Shown here piece by piece: positions 19,985 to 32,542 of a stretch of 64,000 nucleotides of DNA. Made by a program: the position numbers and the translations under genes. The DNA is from Mycolicibacterium anyangense. GTDB taxonomy: Bacteria > Actinomycetota > Actinomycetes > Mycobacteriales > Mycobacteriaceae. Position 1 is the stretch's first letter. Each line of letters starts with the position of its first letter. The stretch spans positions 2,356,001 through 2,420,000 of the forward strand of contig NZ_AP022620.1 of NCBI RefSeq assembly GCF_010731855.1, written 5' to 3'. Below the pieces are notes generated by a model, which was not told the DNA's origin, ran no database searches, and saw only the letters and a list, made by a program, of their open reading frames with translations.

Positions 19985-20629
19985 GTGACGTACTCGATCA
20001 TCGGCACCGGAAACATCGGATCAGCCTTGGCAGGCCAATTCGCACGCAGCGGTCTCGAGGTGATGGTCGCGACCGCCAAGGGCCCATCCGCGGTCGAGCC
20101 CCTCGCTGAGCAGATCGGTCCACAGATCAAGCCCGTCGACGTCACCGATGCCTTGGGGGCCGACGCCGTAATTCTGGCCGTTCCCTTCGACGCCGTACGC
20201 GGACTGGTTTCCAGCGTGGATGACTGGAACGGCCGGATCATCATCGACGCAACCAATGCGATTGATTACGAAGACTTTTCGCCGGCCGACCTGGGTGGGA
20301 CACCGTCCTCCGGCTTGGTCGAAGAATGGGCCACCAACGCTCGCGTGGTCAAGGCATTCGGCAGTACCTGGGCAAAAATCCTGGCCCGCGATCCCGATCA
20401 GGGACCCCATGGCCGGCGGGTCATGTTCCTATCGGGCAACCATCCCGCGGCCAACGCGGCAATCGCGGCATTGATCACGCAGATGGGTTTCGCCCCCATC
20501 GATCTCGGCCGCAATGATCAGGGTGGCCTCCTGCAGCAGTTCGGCGGCCCGTTGACTACGCACAGCTTCATCTCGCAACCGATCAGTGGGGCGGCGCCCG
20601 GGGAGATGGATCTGACCCTGGGCCGTTGA
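19985..20629 (+). CDS. F420/NADP oxidoreductase-like Rossmann protein
   Basis: 214 aa from GTG 19985 with GAAAGG about 9 nt upstream. The N-terminus MTYSIIGTGNIGSALAG is a Rossmann GxGxxG nucleotide site. Next come AVILAVPFDAVRGLV and IIIDATNAIDYED; the layout is that of the coenzyme F420-dependent NADP oxidoreductase family (NpdG-like; also DUF2305-type NADP-binding proteins). Lysine and Gly/Ser content in ARVVKAFGSTWAKIL matches the family's substrate-side region. The substrate is not known. It lies 8 bp upstream of the convergent TetR gene and has the palindromic operator in its promoter. Confidence 0.82.
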   Translation: MTYSIIGTGNIGSALAGQFARSGLEVMVATAKGPSAVEPLAEQIGPQIKPVDVTDALGADAVILAVPFDAVRGLVSSVDDWNGRIIIDATNAIDYEDFSPADLGGTPSSGLVEEWATNARVVKAFGSTWAKILARDPDQGPHGRRVMFLSGNHPAANAAIAALITQMGFAPIDLGRNDQGGLLQQFGGPLTTHSFISQPISGAAPGEMDLTLGR

Positions 20630-20637
20630 CCACCCGG

Positions 20638-21207
20638 TCAACGGCCGGTGGTCCTACCCGGCATCCGCGGCCAGGCCCGCAACGCCACGTCGGCAGCGGC
20701 GCGCAGGGCTGCGGTGTCCGCACCGTCACGGGCTAACGACGACATACCCCGCAGCACGATATCGATGTAGTCGCTCAACGCATCTACGTCGGCGTCGGCC
20801 GCCAGGTCGCCATCCCGCTGGGCTGTGCACAGCCGTTCCCGGATGGCGCGCCGCCCCGACTCGCGTTCCTCACGCAGTACCGGATCGGAGATGACGAAGC
20901 ATCCCGCAGGGTGCCCGAGGCCGCTGTATTCCCGAACCGCAATGTCGAGGATCTTGGCGAAAACATCGCGTGCCCGCCGCTCCTCCAGTGCCGGCGGGAT
21001 CACTCTCGAAGGCGCGCTGGCGTATTGAGCAACAGCCTCGTCGAAGAGTTCTTTCTTGCCACCGAACGAGTTGTACAGGCTGGGCGCGGAGATGCCCATC
21101 ACCTCGGTCAGGTCGCGGACGGTCGTACGCTCGTAGCCCTTCTCCCAGAACAGGTGGAGGGCTCTGACCAATGCTTGCGCTCGGTCGAACTCCGGTGGCC
21201 GCGCCAT
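20638..21207 (-). CDS. TetR-family transcriptional regulator
   Basis: 189 aa. N-terminal helix-turn-helix: ALVRALHLFWEKGYERTTVRDL, then GISAPSLYNSFGGKKELF (recognition helix). The C-terminal ligand domain has AVREYSGLGHPAGCFVIS with one Cys, close to the pattern of the TetR_C_16/YcdC-like groups that sense small molecules. It lies tail-to-tail with the reductase gene and is the likely repressor for the palindrome at 19901-19922. Its 5' end abuts the remnant of a second cyclase gene, so its start marks the right border of the accessory block. Confidence 0.9.
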   Translation of the reverse strand: MARPPEFDRAQALVRALHLFWEKGYERTTVRDLTEVMGISAPSLYNSFGGKKELFDEAVAQYASAPSRVIPPALEERRARDVFAKILDIAVREYSGLGHPAGCFVISDPVLREERESGRRAIRERLCTAQRDGDLAADADVDALSDYIDIVLRGMSSLARDGADTAALRAAADVALRAWPRMPGRTTGR

Positions 21208-21241
21208 CAGTCCATGGTATTGGTGGCGAGCAGCCGTCGGT

Positions 21242-21325
21242 CGGATACTGGCGGACGCGGTAACGCTGCGCAGCTACGAACAGCGCACCCAGCTGCAGAC
21301 TCTGGCTGGAGTCGATCTGCCCTAG
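21242..21325 (+). pseudogene. 3' stump of a second membrane cyclase gene
   Basis: The plus frame reads RILADAVTLRSYEQRTQLQT, then LAGVDLP and stop. It aligns with the last residues of the intact cyclase (ELAEAVTLRGYEQPTQLATLA, ending at 18915). Over 20 shared codons 46 of 60 bases match by hand count, and eight codons differ only silently, the mark of an old paralogue once under selection. The rest of the gene is missing, replaced by the TetR block. The M. tuberculosis locus has three such cyclases in a row (recalled). Confidence 0.72.
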
Positions 21326-21495
21326 CCTTGACTCGGGAGTAAAATCAGGAAAATAATTATCGATATGAAAGAGGGTTCGAAAACACCCAACGAAAGGGCG
21401 CCCTGGATCGCGCTCCGCACGGACTTCACCCGCTCCGCAGTAGGGATCCCGGGCGTCCTACGCCACTCTGCTGGCATGCGAGGGAACTGCTGCTG

Positions 21496-22404
21496 ATGCG
21501 GGTCGGTGTGGTGATGTCTTGTCCGGACCGGGACGTGGCGGCGACGGCCCTCCGGGCCGAAGAGGCAGGGTTCGACTTTGTCGCCGCCGGTGAGCACCTG
21601 TTCTTCCACATCCCTACCCCGAATGTCTTCGTGACATTGGCCGCAGCTGCCGCTGCGACGCAGCGTATTCGACTGCTGTCGACGCTGACCCTGCTGCCGC
21701 TGTATCCGCCAGCTCTGGCAGCCAAGCTGGTTGCGTCCCTCGACAATGTTTCGGGCGGCCGATTCGACTTCGGCGTCGGAATCGGCGGCGAGTACCCACC
21801 CGAATTCGCTGCCGTCGGAGTCCCGGTGCGCGAACGCGGCAGGCGCACCGACGACGCCCTCGAGTTGATGACCGCCCTTCTGGACGGCCGGTCCGTCAAC
21901 GCGTCCGGCTGGTGGGGCAGCGCCCAGGAGCTACAACTTAAGCCTCCCGCCACACAGCGTCCCCACCCGCCGATCTGGATGGGTGGCCGCCGCACTGCCG
22001 CTTTCCAGCGGGCGGCGCGCTTCGCCGACCACTGGCTGCCCTATATGTACACCCCCGAGCAACTTGCGGACAGTCTCGTTGCGATCGAGGGATTTGCTGA
22101 GTCCTACGGCCGCAAGGGCTGCATCGAGGGAGCCATCTTCTGCTGGGGCGCCATCGACCGCGACCCGGCAGTAGCCCGCCGCAACGCTATCGCAGCGGTC
22201 AGCTCGACATACCAACAAGACTTCGACGACCTCGCCAACCGATACCTGGTCACCGGCACCCCTGACCAAGTGGTGAGCCGGCTCCTCGAGTACCGCGATG
22301 CTGGCGCGCGTACGGTCATTTTCGCCGGTCCGAGCGACAGCGATCCCACCAACCGCACCGCCGAACTGCTCGCCGCCGAGGTTCTACCCGCTTTGCGCGG
22401 TTAG
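21496..22404 (+). CDS. LLM-class F420-dependent oxidoreductase
   Basis: 302 aa. Luciferase-like monooxygenase fold: MRVGVVMSCPDRDVAATALR, AEEAGFDFVAAGEHLFFH, LLSTLTLLPLYPPALAAKLV, SGGRFDFGVGIGGEYPPEF, then HPPIWMGGRRTAAFQRAAR. This order is that of the mycobacterial F420-type subgroup (TIGR03619-like); in actinobacteria these use F420H2 or FMNH2. The substrate is unknown. A possible weak start signal (GAGGG) precedes ATG 21496. The 170 bp upstream contains an AT-rich tract after the cyclase stump. Convergent with the glutaminase gene, with a 4-bp overlap of stops. Confidence 0.87.
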   Translation: MRVGVVMSCPDRDVAATALRAEEAGFDFVAAGEHLFFHIPTPNVFVTLAAAAAATQRIRLLSTLTLLPLYPPALAAKLVASLDNVSGGRFDFGVGIGGEYPPEFAAVGVPVRERGRRTDDALELMTALLDGRSVNASGWWGSAQELQLKPPATQRPHPPIWMGGRRTAAFQRAARFADHWLPYMYTPEQLADSLVAIEGFAESYGRKGCIEGAIFCWGAIDRDPAVARRNAIAAVSSTYQQDFDDLANRYLVTGTPDQVVSRLLEYRDAGARTVIFAGPSDSDPTNRTAELLAAEVLPALRG

Positions 22405-23690
22405 AGAGTCGGCTTGGCGCGCAACACTTTTTCCCCGGTGACCAACGCGTCCTCGACGGTGCTGAACACGCTGTCGTGATAGCCGCGGCCAGTCCGGATG
22501 ACCACTCGGTCGGGGTCTACGACCAGACCCTGCTTGCCGGCGTCGCGCAATGACCGGCTCACCTCGGCGAGCAGGTCGCGGGCGGAGTCGTTGATGTCGT
22601 CGACGCGGGTGACGTCGACGATGGCCACCTCGAACTCATCGAGGTTGCGCTGCACGGTGCGGGCCACCTGCTCGGCGCCGGCGAACATCAGGTCGCCGTG
22701 CAACTCGTAGACCCTGATCCCCGGGGTGGGCTCGTAGATGGCGCGGACCGTCGAGCGTGATTCGCGGCTGACGGTCAGGAAGTGCAGGCCCAGGCGTTCG
22801 GAGAGGTTGCGGCACAACAGGACTCCACGCACACTGTTGCCGCGCGCATCCAGCAACGGTGAGTACACGCCGATGCCCAGCTGCCCAGGGAGCACCGCGA
22901 CGATTCCGCCGCCCACCCCGCTCTTGGCCGGCAACCCGACTGCGCTGACCCAATCTCCGGCAGCGTTGTACATGCCGCAGGTCACCATCACCGACAGCGT
23001 CCGTTGCACCACCCGAGTGCTGGTAACCCGCCGCCCGGTCTGCGGGTTGATCCCGCCGCGAGCTAGGGTGGCCCCCATCCTGGCCAGGTCTACACTCGTC
23101 ACGCGCAGTGAGCACTGCCTGAAATACACGTCGAGAACGTCATCGGGATCGTCGGCGAGCACCCCGAAGCTGTCGAGCATGTAGGCGATCGCGCGATTGC
23201 GGCTGCCGGTGGCCTTTTCGGAGCGGTAGACGTCCTCGTCGAAGTCCAATCGACGCCCGGCGCAGGCCGAGTAGAACTCGCGGATCGTGTCGAACCGTTC
23301 GTCGGGGCTGACGCCGGGCACCAAGGCGACGGCCGCGATCGCGCCCGCGTTGATCATCGGGTTCTTGGGGGTCTTGGTCGTATCGTCGACGCTGATCTCG
23401 TTGAACGCCTCACCGGAGGGTTCCACGCCGATCTTGCTGTCGACGATGTCCTCCCCCACCTGGTCGAGGGCCAGCGCGTAGGTGAACGGCTTCGAGATCG
23501 ACTGGATGGTGAATTCTGTTCTCGCGTCGCCGGATTCGTAGACATAGCCATCCGAGGACGAGATCGCCAGCCCGAATCCGGCGGGATCGACCTCGGCGAG
23601 CTCGGGGATGTAGTCGGCCAACGCGCCGTCGGTGACACCGGCGAGTTCCCCGACGACCTCGTCGAGGTAGCGCTGCACCAGTTCGGACAC
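22401..23690 (-). CDS. glsA: glutaminase with C-terminal STAS domain
   Basis: About 429 aa from GTG 23690 (MSELVQRYLDEVVGELAG). Residues ~1-310 are a serine-dependent glutaminase, converting glutamine to glutamate and ammonia: FTIQSISKPFTYALALDQVG holds the Ser-x-x-Lys pair, followed by NPMINAGAIAAVALV, SVMVTCGMYNAAGDW and AKSGVGGGIVAVLPG. Residues ~325-429 form a STAS domain (YELHGDLMFAGAEQVARTV, VAIVDVTRVDDINDSARDLL) of anti-sigma-antagonist type, known in some actinobacterial glutaminases and presumably regulatory. The Ser in the usual STAS phospho-site position appears as Asn-Asp-Ser. Start choice is by family length; a longer frame would overlap the divergent Ada-AlkA gene. Confidence 0.9.
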   Translation of the reverse strand: MSELVQRYLDEVVGELAGVTDGALADYIPELAEVDPAGFGLAISSSDGYVYESGDARTEFTIQSISKPFTYALALDQVGEDIVDSKIGVEPSGEAFNEISVDDTTKTPKNPMINAGAIAAVALVPGVSPDERFDTIREFYSACAGRRLDFDEDVYRSEKATGSRNRAIAYMLDSFGVLADDPDDVLDVYFRQCSLRVTSVDLARMGATLARGGINPQTGRRVTSTRVVQRTLSVMVTCGMYNAAGDWVSAVGLPAKSGVGGGIVAVLPGQLGIGVYSPLLDARGNSVRGVLLCRNLSERLGLHFLTVSRESRSTVRAIYEPTPGIRVYELHGDLMFAGAEQVARTVQRNLDEFEVAIVDVTRVDDINDSARDLLAEVSRSLRDAGKQGLVVDPDRVVIRTGRGYHDSVFSTVEDALVTGEKVLRAKPTL

Positions 23691-23797
23691 GGTCAGATCG
23701 TACCGAGGTATACCGGTGCCCTTGTCTGTCCGCCACCATCCCCCACGATGTCGGTTTTCCGCTAGTGCTGTCTGTGCTGGCGTGTAAGGGTCGAGAT

Positions 23798-25291
23798 ATG
23801 CACGACGATTTCGACCGCTGTTACCGGGCCGTCCAATCCAGGGACTCCCGGTTCGACGGCTGGTTCGTGACGGCAGTGCTGACGACCGGGATCTACTGCC
23901 GGCCCAGCTGCCCGGTGCGGCTGCCGCTGGCCCGCAATGTGCGCTTCTACCCGAGCGCGGCCGCGGCCCAGCGGGCCGGCTTCCGGGCCTGCAAACGGTG
24001 CCGCCCCGACGCATCCCCAGGCTCGCCGGAATGGAATGCCCGCGGCGATGCCGTCGCCCGGGCCATGCGGTTGATCGGCGACGGGGTGGTTGACCGGGAG
24101 GGGGTGACCGGGCTGGCCGCCCGCGTCGGCTACACCCCGCGCCAGCTGGAGCGCATGCTGCAGGCCGAGGTGGGCGCCGGACCGTTGGCGATGGCCAGGG
24201 CGCAGCGGGTGCAGACGGCGCGGGTGCTCATCGAGACCACCGACCTGGCGTTCAGCGACATCGCGTTCGCCGCGGGCTTCGCCAGCATCCGGCAGTTCAA
24301 CGACACCGTCCGCGCAGCCTGCGACATGACACCAACCGGATTGCGGGACAACGCATCCCGCCGACGCGGTCACGATCTGGTACCCGGTGGCCAGGTCCTG
24401 ACGCTGCGGTTGCCGGTACGCACGCCGTTCGCCTACGAAGGGGTGTTCGGGCACCTGGCGGCCAGCGCGGTGCCGGGCTGCGAGGAGGTCCGCGACGGTG
24501 CATTCCGGCGCACCCTGCGCCTACCGTCCGGCTACGGCATCGTCAGCCTGACGCCGGGGCCCGATCACGTCGCCTGCACGCTGATACTGGAGAACGTGCG
24601 CGATCTGGGCACGGCGATCGCCCGCTGCCGCCGGCTGCTCGATCTCGACGCCGACCCCGAAGCCGTGATTGAAGCCCTGAGCGGCGACGCCGATCTTCGC
24701 GACGTCGTGAGCAAGGCGCCGGGCCAGCGGATCCCCCGCACGGTCGACGAGCAGGAGCTGGCAGTGCGCGCAGTGCTGGGTCAGCAGGTATCGACCAAGG
24801 CGGCCCGCACCCACGCCGCACGCCTGGTATCGGCCTACGGCAGTCCGGTAGCCGATCCGACCGGCGCGCTCACCCACACATTTCCTGGGATCGACCAGCT
24901 GGGTGACATCGACCCTGCTCACCTGGCGGTACCGTCGGCGCGCCGTCGCTCGCTGGCAGCGCTGATCGCCGCGATGGCGGCCGGTGACGTGGTGCTCGAT
25001 CCCGGTTGCGACTGGAATCAGGCCCGCGCTGCGCTGCTGGCCTTACCCGGTATCGGCCCCTGGACTGCCGAGATCGTCGCCATGCGGGGTCTGGGTGACC
25101 CCGATGCGTTCCCCGCGACTGATCTGGGTGTCCGGCTGGCCGCCGAGCAACTCGGCATCCCAGGCGAGCCGCGCGCCCTGGCCGCACACAGCGTGCGCTG
25201 GCGACCGTGGCGGTCCTATGCGGTCCAGCATCTGTGGAGCACCCTCGACCATTCCGTCAATCACTGGCCACCCAAGGAGACGACGCCATGA
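23798..25291 (+). CDS. alkA: Ada-AlkA fusion: methylphosphotriester sensor, AraC regulator and 3-methyladenine glycosylase
   Basis: 497 aa from ATG 23798. Domain 1 is Ada-type zinc methyl acceptor with C34, C38, C65 and C68 (GIYCRPSCP and CKRCRPD); C34 corresponds to the self-methylated Cys38 of E. coli Ada. Domain 2 is an AraC helix-turn-helix (GLAARVGYTPRQLERML, FSDIAFAAGFASIRQFN). Domain 3 is the AlkA HhH-GPD glycosylase: VRAVLGQQVSTKAARTHAAR, LLALPGIGPWTAEIVAMRGL and catalytic Asp near 442 in FPATDLGV. So one protein senses alkylation, activates transcription and removes alkylated bases. The ogt start overlaps its stop (ATGA). Same gene pair as Rv1317c-Rv1316c, recalled. Confidence 0.96.
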   Translation: MHDDFDRCYRAVQSRDSRFDGWFVTAVLTTGIYCRPSCPVRLPLARNVRFYPSAAAAQRAGFRACKRCRPDASPGSPEWNARGDAVARAMRLIGDGVVDREGVTGLAARVGYTPRQLERMLQAEVGAGPLAMARAQRVQTARVLIETTDLAFSDIAFAAGFASIRQFNDTVRAACDMTPTGLRDNASRRRGHDLVPGGQVLTLRLPVRTPFAYEGVFGHLAASAVPGCEEVRDGAFRRTLRLPSGYGIVSLTPGPDHVACTLILENVRDLGTAIARCRRLLDLDADPEAVIEALSGDADLRDVVSKAPGQRIPRTVDEQELAVRAVLGQQVSTKAARTHAARLVSAYGSPVADPTGALTHTFPGIDQLGDIDPAHLAVPSARRRSLAALIAAMAAGDVVLDPGCDWNQARAALLALPGIGPWTAEIVAMRGLGDPDAFPATDLGVRLAAEQLGIPGEPRALAAHSVRWRPWRSYAVQHLWSTLDHSVNHWPPKETTP

Positions 25292-25788
25292 CGACTTTGC
25301 GCTACCGCATCATTGACAGCCCGGTGGGCCCGTTGACGCTGGCGGGGCGGGACTCCACCCTGATGCATCTGCGGATGGTCGATCAGACCCACGAGCCGGA
25401 CCGCTCGGATTGGGTGGACGTCGACGACCACGCCTTCCCTGAGGCGGTCGAACAGCTGGACGCCTACTTCTCCGGCGAGCTCACCGAATTCGACGTGGAT
25501 ATGGACCTCGTCGGTACCGAGTTCCAGCGCAGGGTCTGGGCGGCGTTGTGCACCATTCCATACGGCCAGACGCGGTCCTACGGGGAGATCGCTGATCAGA
25601 TCGGGTCCCCGGGCGCATCGCGTGCGGTCGGATTGGCCAACGGCCGAAATCCGATCGGCATCATCGTGCCCTGCCATCGGGTGATCGGCGCCAGCGGTGG
25701 GCTCACCGGCTATGGGGGCGGCTTGGACCGCAAGCGGCAGTTGCTGGCACTCGAGCGGGTGCGTGACACCGCGACGCTGTTCGACTAA
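25288..25788 (+). CDS. ogt: methylated-DNA-protein cysteine methyltransferase
   Basis: 166 aa. Suicide repair of O6-methylguanine: the acceptor is C129 in NPIGIIVPCHRVIGASGGLTGY. The C-terminal domain has the expected helix-turn-helix (FQRRVWAALCTIPYGQTRSYGE) and Arg finger region. Start ATG 25288 overlaps the alkA stop by 4 nt, so the adaptive-response operon is translationally coupled. The C-terminal GGLDRKRQLLALE is the family end. Confidence 0.97.
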   Translation: MTTLRYRIIDSPVGPLTLAGRDSTLMHLRMVDQTHEPDRSDWVDVDDHAFPEAVEQLDAYFSGELTEFDVDMDLVGTEFQRRVWAALCTIPYGQTRSYGEIADQIGSPGASRAVGLANGRNPIGIIVPCHRVIGASGGLTGYGGGLDRKRQLLALERVRDTATLFD

Positions 25789-25990
25789 CGCGGATTCTGG
25801 ACTCGGGGCGGTGTCCAGCGAATTCCACTCGCCGAGAACCGATCCCACCACCGCCGGGAGAAGACACCGAACCCGCAGGTCAACGCCGCGCCGACGCAGT
25901 GGAGAGCCGTTAGGGGCCACTCCGTGAGCCGCTGTGGCGATTTCGGCGATGCTACTTTGACGCCGATTCCCCAGGAGGCGTGGAGCAACG

Positions 25991-26665
25991 ATGTGGCACG
26001 GATGGCTGGCTCTTCTCGGTGAGTTGACCGCGCTGGCCGCAGTGGTAGCGCTGTCGCCCTTCACGGTCATTCCTGCCGTCGCGCTGGTGGTCCACAGTGA
26101 CCGACCGCGCCCGGTCGGCCTGGCGTTCATCGCCGGGTGGCTGGTCGGCAAGGCCGCCATCACGGTGGCGTTCCTCCAGGTGCCCCAGCTGTTGAACAAA
26201 CTTGAGGGTCCGGCGCCGTCGTGGACGGGCTGGCTGCGCATCGCGCTCGGTGCGGCCGCTTTGGTCGGAGGCGTGGCGTATTGGCGACGGTCCACGGTCA
26301 AAGTGGACAATCCGCGCTGGGCCGAGCGGATCAAGCGAATCACACCGGCCAGTGCTGCCGCCACAGGAGTGGCACTGACGGTCATCAACGTCAAGGTCGT
26401 CGCCGCATGTGCGGCAGCCGGCTACCTGATCGGCTCGGCTCCGTTGAGCAGCGCCGGAGTGGCGGGCGCCGTCACGTTCTTCACGCTTGTCGGCGGCTCC
26501 ACCGCGGCGGTACCCATTCTCGGATACGCCATCTGGTCCCATCGAATCGACCGTTTTTTGGCGTCTTTCCGTGACTGGATGCAGCGCCGCCAACGCGTCC
26601 TGACCGTTGTTGTATTCGGCCTTTTGGGTGGCGCACTCATTTATTCCGGTGCTGGCGCGCTCTGA
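25991..26665 (+). CDS. GAP/Sap-family polytopic membrane protein
   Basis: 224 aa with about six membrane segments: LALLGELTALAAVVALSPF, VIPAVALVVHS, LAFIAGWLVGKAAITVAFLQ, LRIALGAAALVGGVAYW, then AAAGYLIG and VLTVVVFGLLGGALIYSG. The layout resembles the actinobacterial Sap/GAP family, named for SL-1 (sulfolipid) addressing protein and its paralogues, which assist export of cell-envelope glycolipids. The cargo here is unknown. Translation start ATG 25991 follows a GGAGG-rich stretch. It lies between the DNA-repair operon and the rrn terminator, convergent with the rrn operon. Confidence 0.8.
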   Translation: MWHGWLALLGELTALAAVVALSPFTVIPAVALVVHSDRPRPVGLAFIAGWLVGKAAITVAFLQVPQLLNKLEGPAPSWTGWLRIALGAAALVGGVAYWRRSTVKVDNPRWAERIKRITPASAAATGVALTVINVKVVAACAAAGYLIGSAPLSSAGVAGAVTFFTLVGGSTAAVPILGYAIWSHRIDRFLASFRDWMQRRQRVLTVVVFGLLGGALIYSGAGAL

Positions 26666-26774
26666 CAATTGATCGACAATCGGTCTGAGCAATTCTTTGA
26701 CGTCTAATTGGGTCTGACGACCCGCCGAACGGCGCCGATAATGAAGTGAAAAAAGACAGCTGAATACACAAATG

Positions 26775-26806
26775 CCTGGGCCCCCAATCGAAATTGGGGG
26801 CCCAGG
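26775..26806 (-). terminator. rrn operon intrinsic terminator
   Basis: A perfect 14-bp stem: CCTGGGCCCCCAAT (26775-26788), loop CGAA, ATTGGGGGCCCAGG (26793-26806). On the minus strand it is followed by CATTTGTGTATTCA, a modest T-rich run. It lies 10 nt after the 3' end of the 5S gene, so it ends the rRNA transcript. Confidence 0.9.
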
Positions 26807-26816
26807 ACTTAAATTG

Positions 26817-26932
26817 TGTTCGGCGGTGTCCTACTTTTCCACCCGGGTTGGGTAGTATCATCGGCGCTGGCAGGCTTAGCTTCCGGGTTCGGGATGGGTC
26901 CGGGCGTTTCCCTGCCGCTATGGCCGCCGTAA
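26817..26932 (-). rRNA. rrf: 5S rRNA
   Basis: The minus strand reads TTACGGCGGCCATAGCGG at the 5' end and ends in ...ACACCGCCGAACA, with the standard internal helix sequences (CCCGAACCCGGAAGCTAAGC). Length about 116 nt. Ends are set by family sequence and could be off by one or two bases. It is the last gene of the operon, with 113 bp to the 23S 3' end. Confidence 0.95.
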
Positions 26933-27045
26933 CTCTATTCACTTTGTGTGAGTGTGTTTTGGTGGTGGGGTGCAGTCTTGTTGTTTGACTGGTGTGGTGT
27001 GGTTGCGAGGAAGGTTTCCAACATTTTGTGGTGTTGTTGGTTGTT

Positions 27046-32085
<5,040 letters not shown>

Positions 32086-32287
32086 ACCCCACACAAAAGC
32101 ATGGCGAATTCACAATCAGAGAAAATCTGACCTAACAAAAAGACACCAAAACTGGCATCAAAAAAGCCACACCCCAACACGGGGGTATCAGAATGCGGCA
32201 AAAAACAACAAACAAAAACCACCAAACACACTATTGAGTTCTCAAACAACACACCCGGCAGGCTTTCGCCGTTTAGGCAACCCTGCC
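32086..32287 (-). promoter_or_regulatory. rrn leader with boxA antitermination region
   Basis: On the minus strand the leader holds a hairpin (GGCAGGG 32287-32281 with CCTGCC 32262-32257), then TTGAGAACTCAATAGTG (about 32243-32227), the conserved mycobacterial boxA-type antitermination region, then a T-rich stretch and a short ACCCC/GGGGT stem before the 16S 5' end. These sequences are used for Nus-factor antitermination and RNase III processing in mycobacterial rRNA. Confidence 0.8.
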
Positions 32288-32316
32288 AGCTTACTGCACC
32301 GAACTTCTGGTGTCAA
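32288..32316 (-). promoter_or_regulatory. proximal rrn promoter (PCL1-like)
   Basis: On the minus strand: -35 TTGACA (32316-32311), 17-bp spacer, -10 TAAGCT (32293-32288), then GGCAGGGTTGCC. This is a near-consensus sigma-A promoter directly upstream of the conserved leader, as in the PCL1 promoter of mycobacteria. Confidence 0.85.
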
Positions 32317-32388
32317 CCCCCAACTTCCGGCCCGTTTCCGGTTCGTCAGTTTCTGGCTGGTTGACGCCTGTCAGCAGGCAACCCCGCT

Positions 32389-32417
32389 AACTTACTGTGA
32401 GGATCTCTCCGAGTCAA
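32389..32417 (-). promoter_or_regulatory. distal rrn promoter
   Basis: On the minus strand: -35 TTGACT (32417-32412), 17-bp spacer, -10 TAAGTT (32394-32389), then AGCGGGGTTGCC. It lies 101 bp upstream of the proximal promoter and shares its spacing and the GGGTTGCCT initial transcribed sequence, so the two look like copies of one module. Confidence 0.8.
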
Positions 32418-32542
32418 ATCGCTGCTAGCGTTCCCGGATCGAGAGCGCGAGCAACCACTCGAACAACGTCAAGAGATTCTCGAATTTGGCTCTCCGCTCC
32501 CGTCCCATCGCTGGGTCCGGTGCGGCTGGCCGGACGCCTACA

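Noticed and set aside
18850..21325. Cyclase 3' end and its stump as attL/attR of an integrated element
   Set aside because: Identity is only about 77 percent with mostly silent changes, and no integrase is present; an old paralogue fits better than a site-specific duplication.
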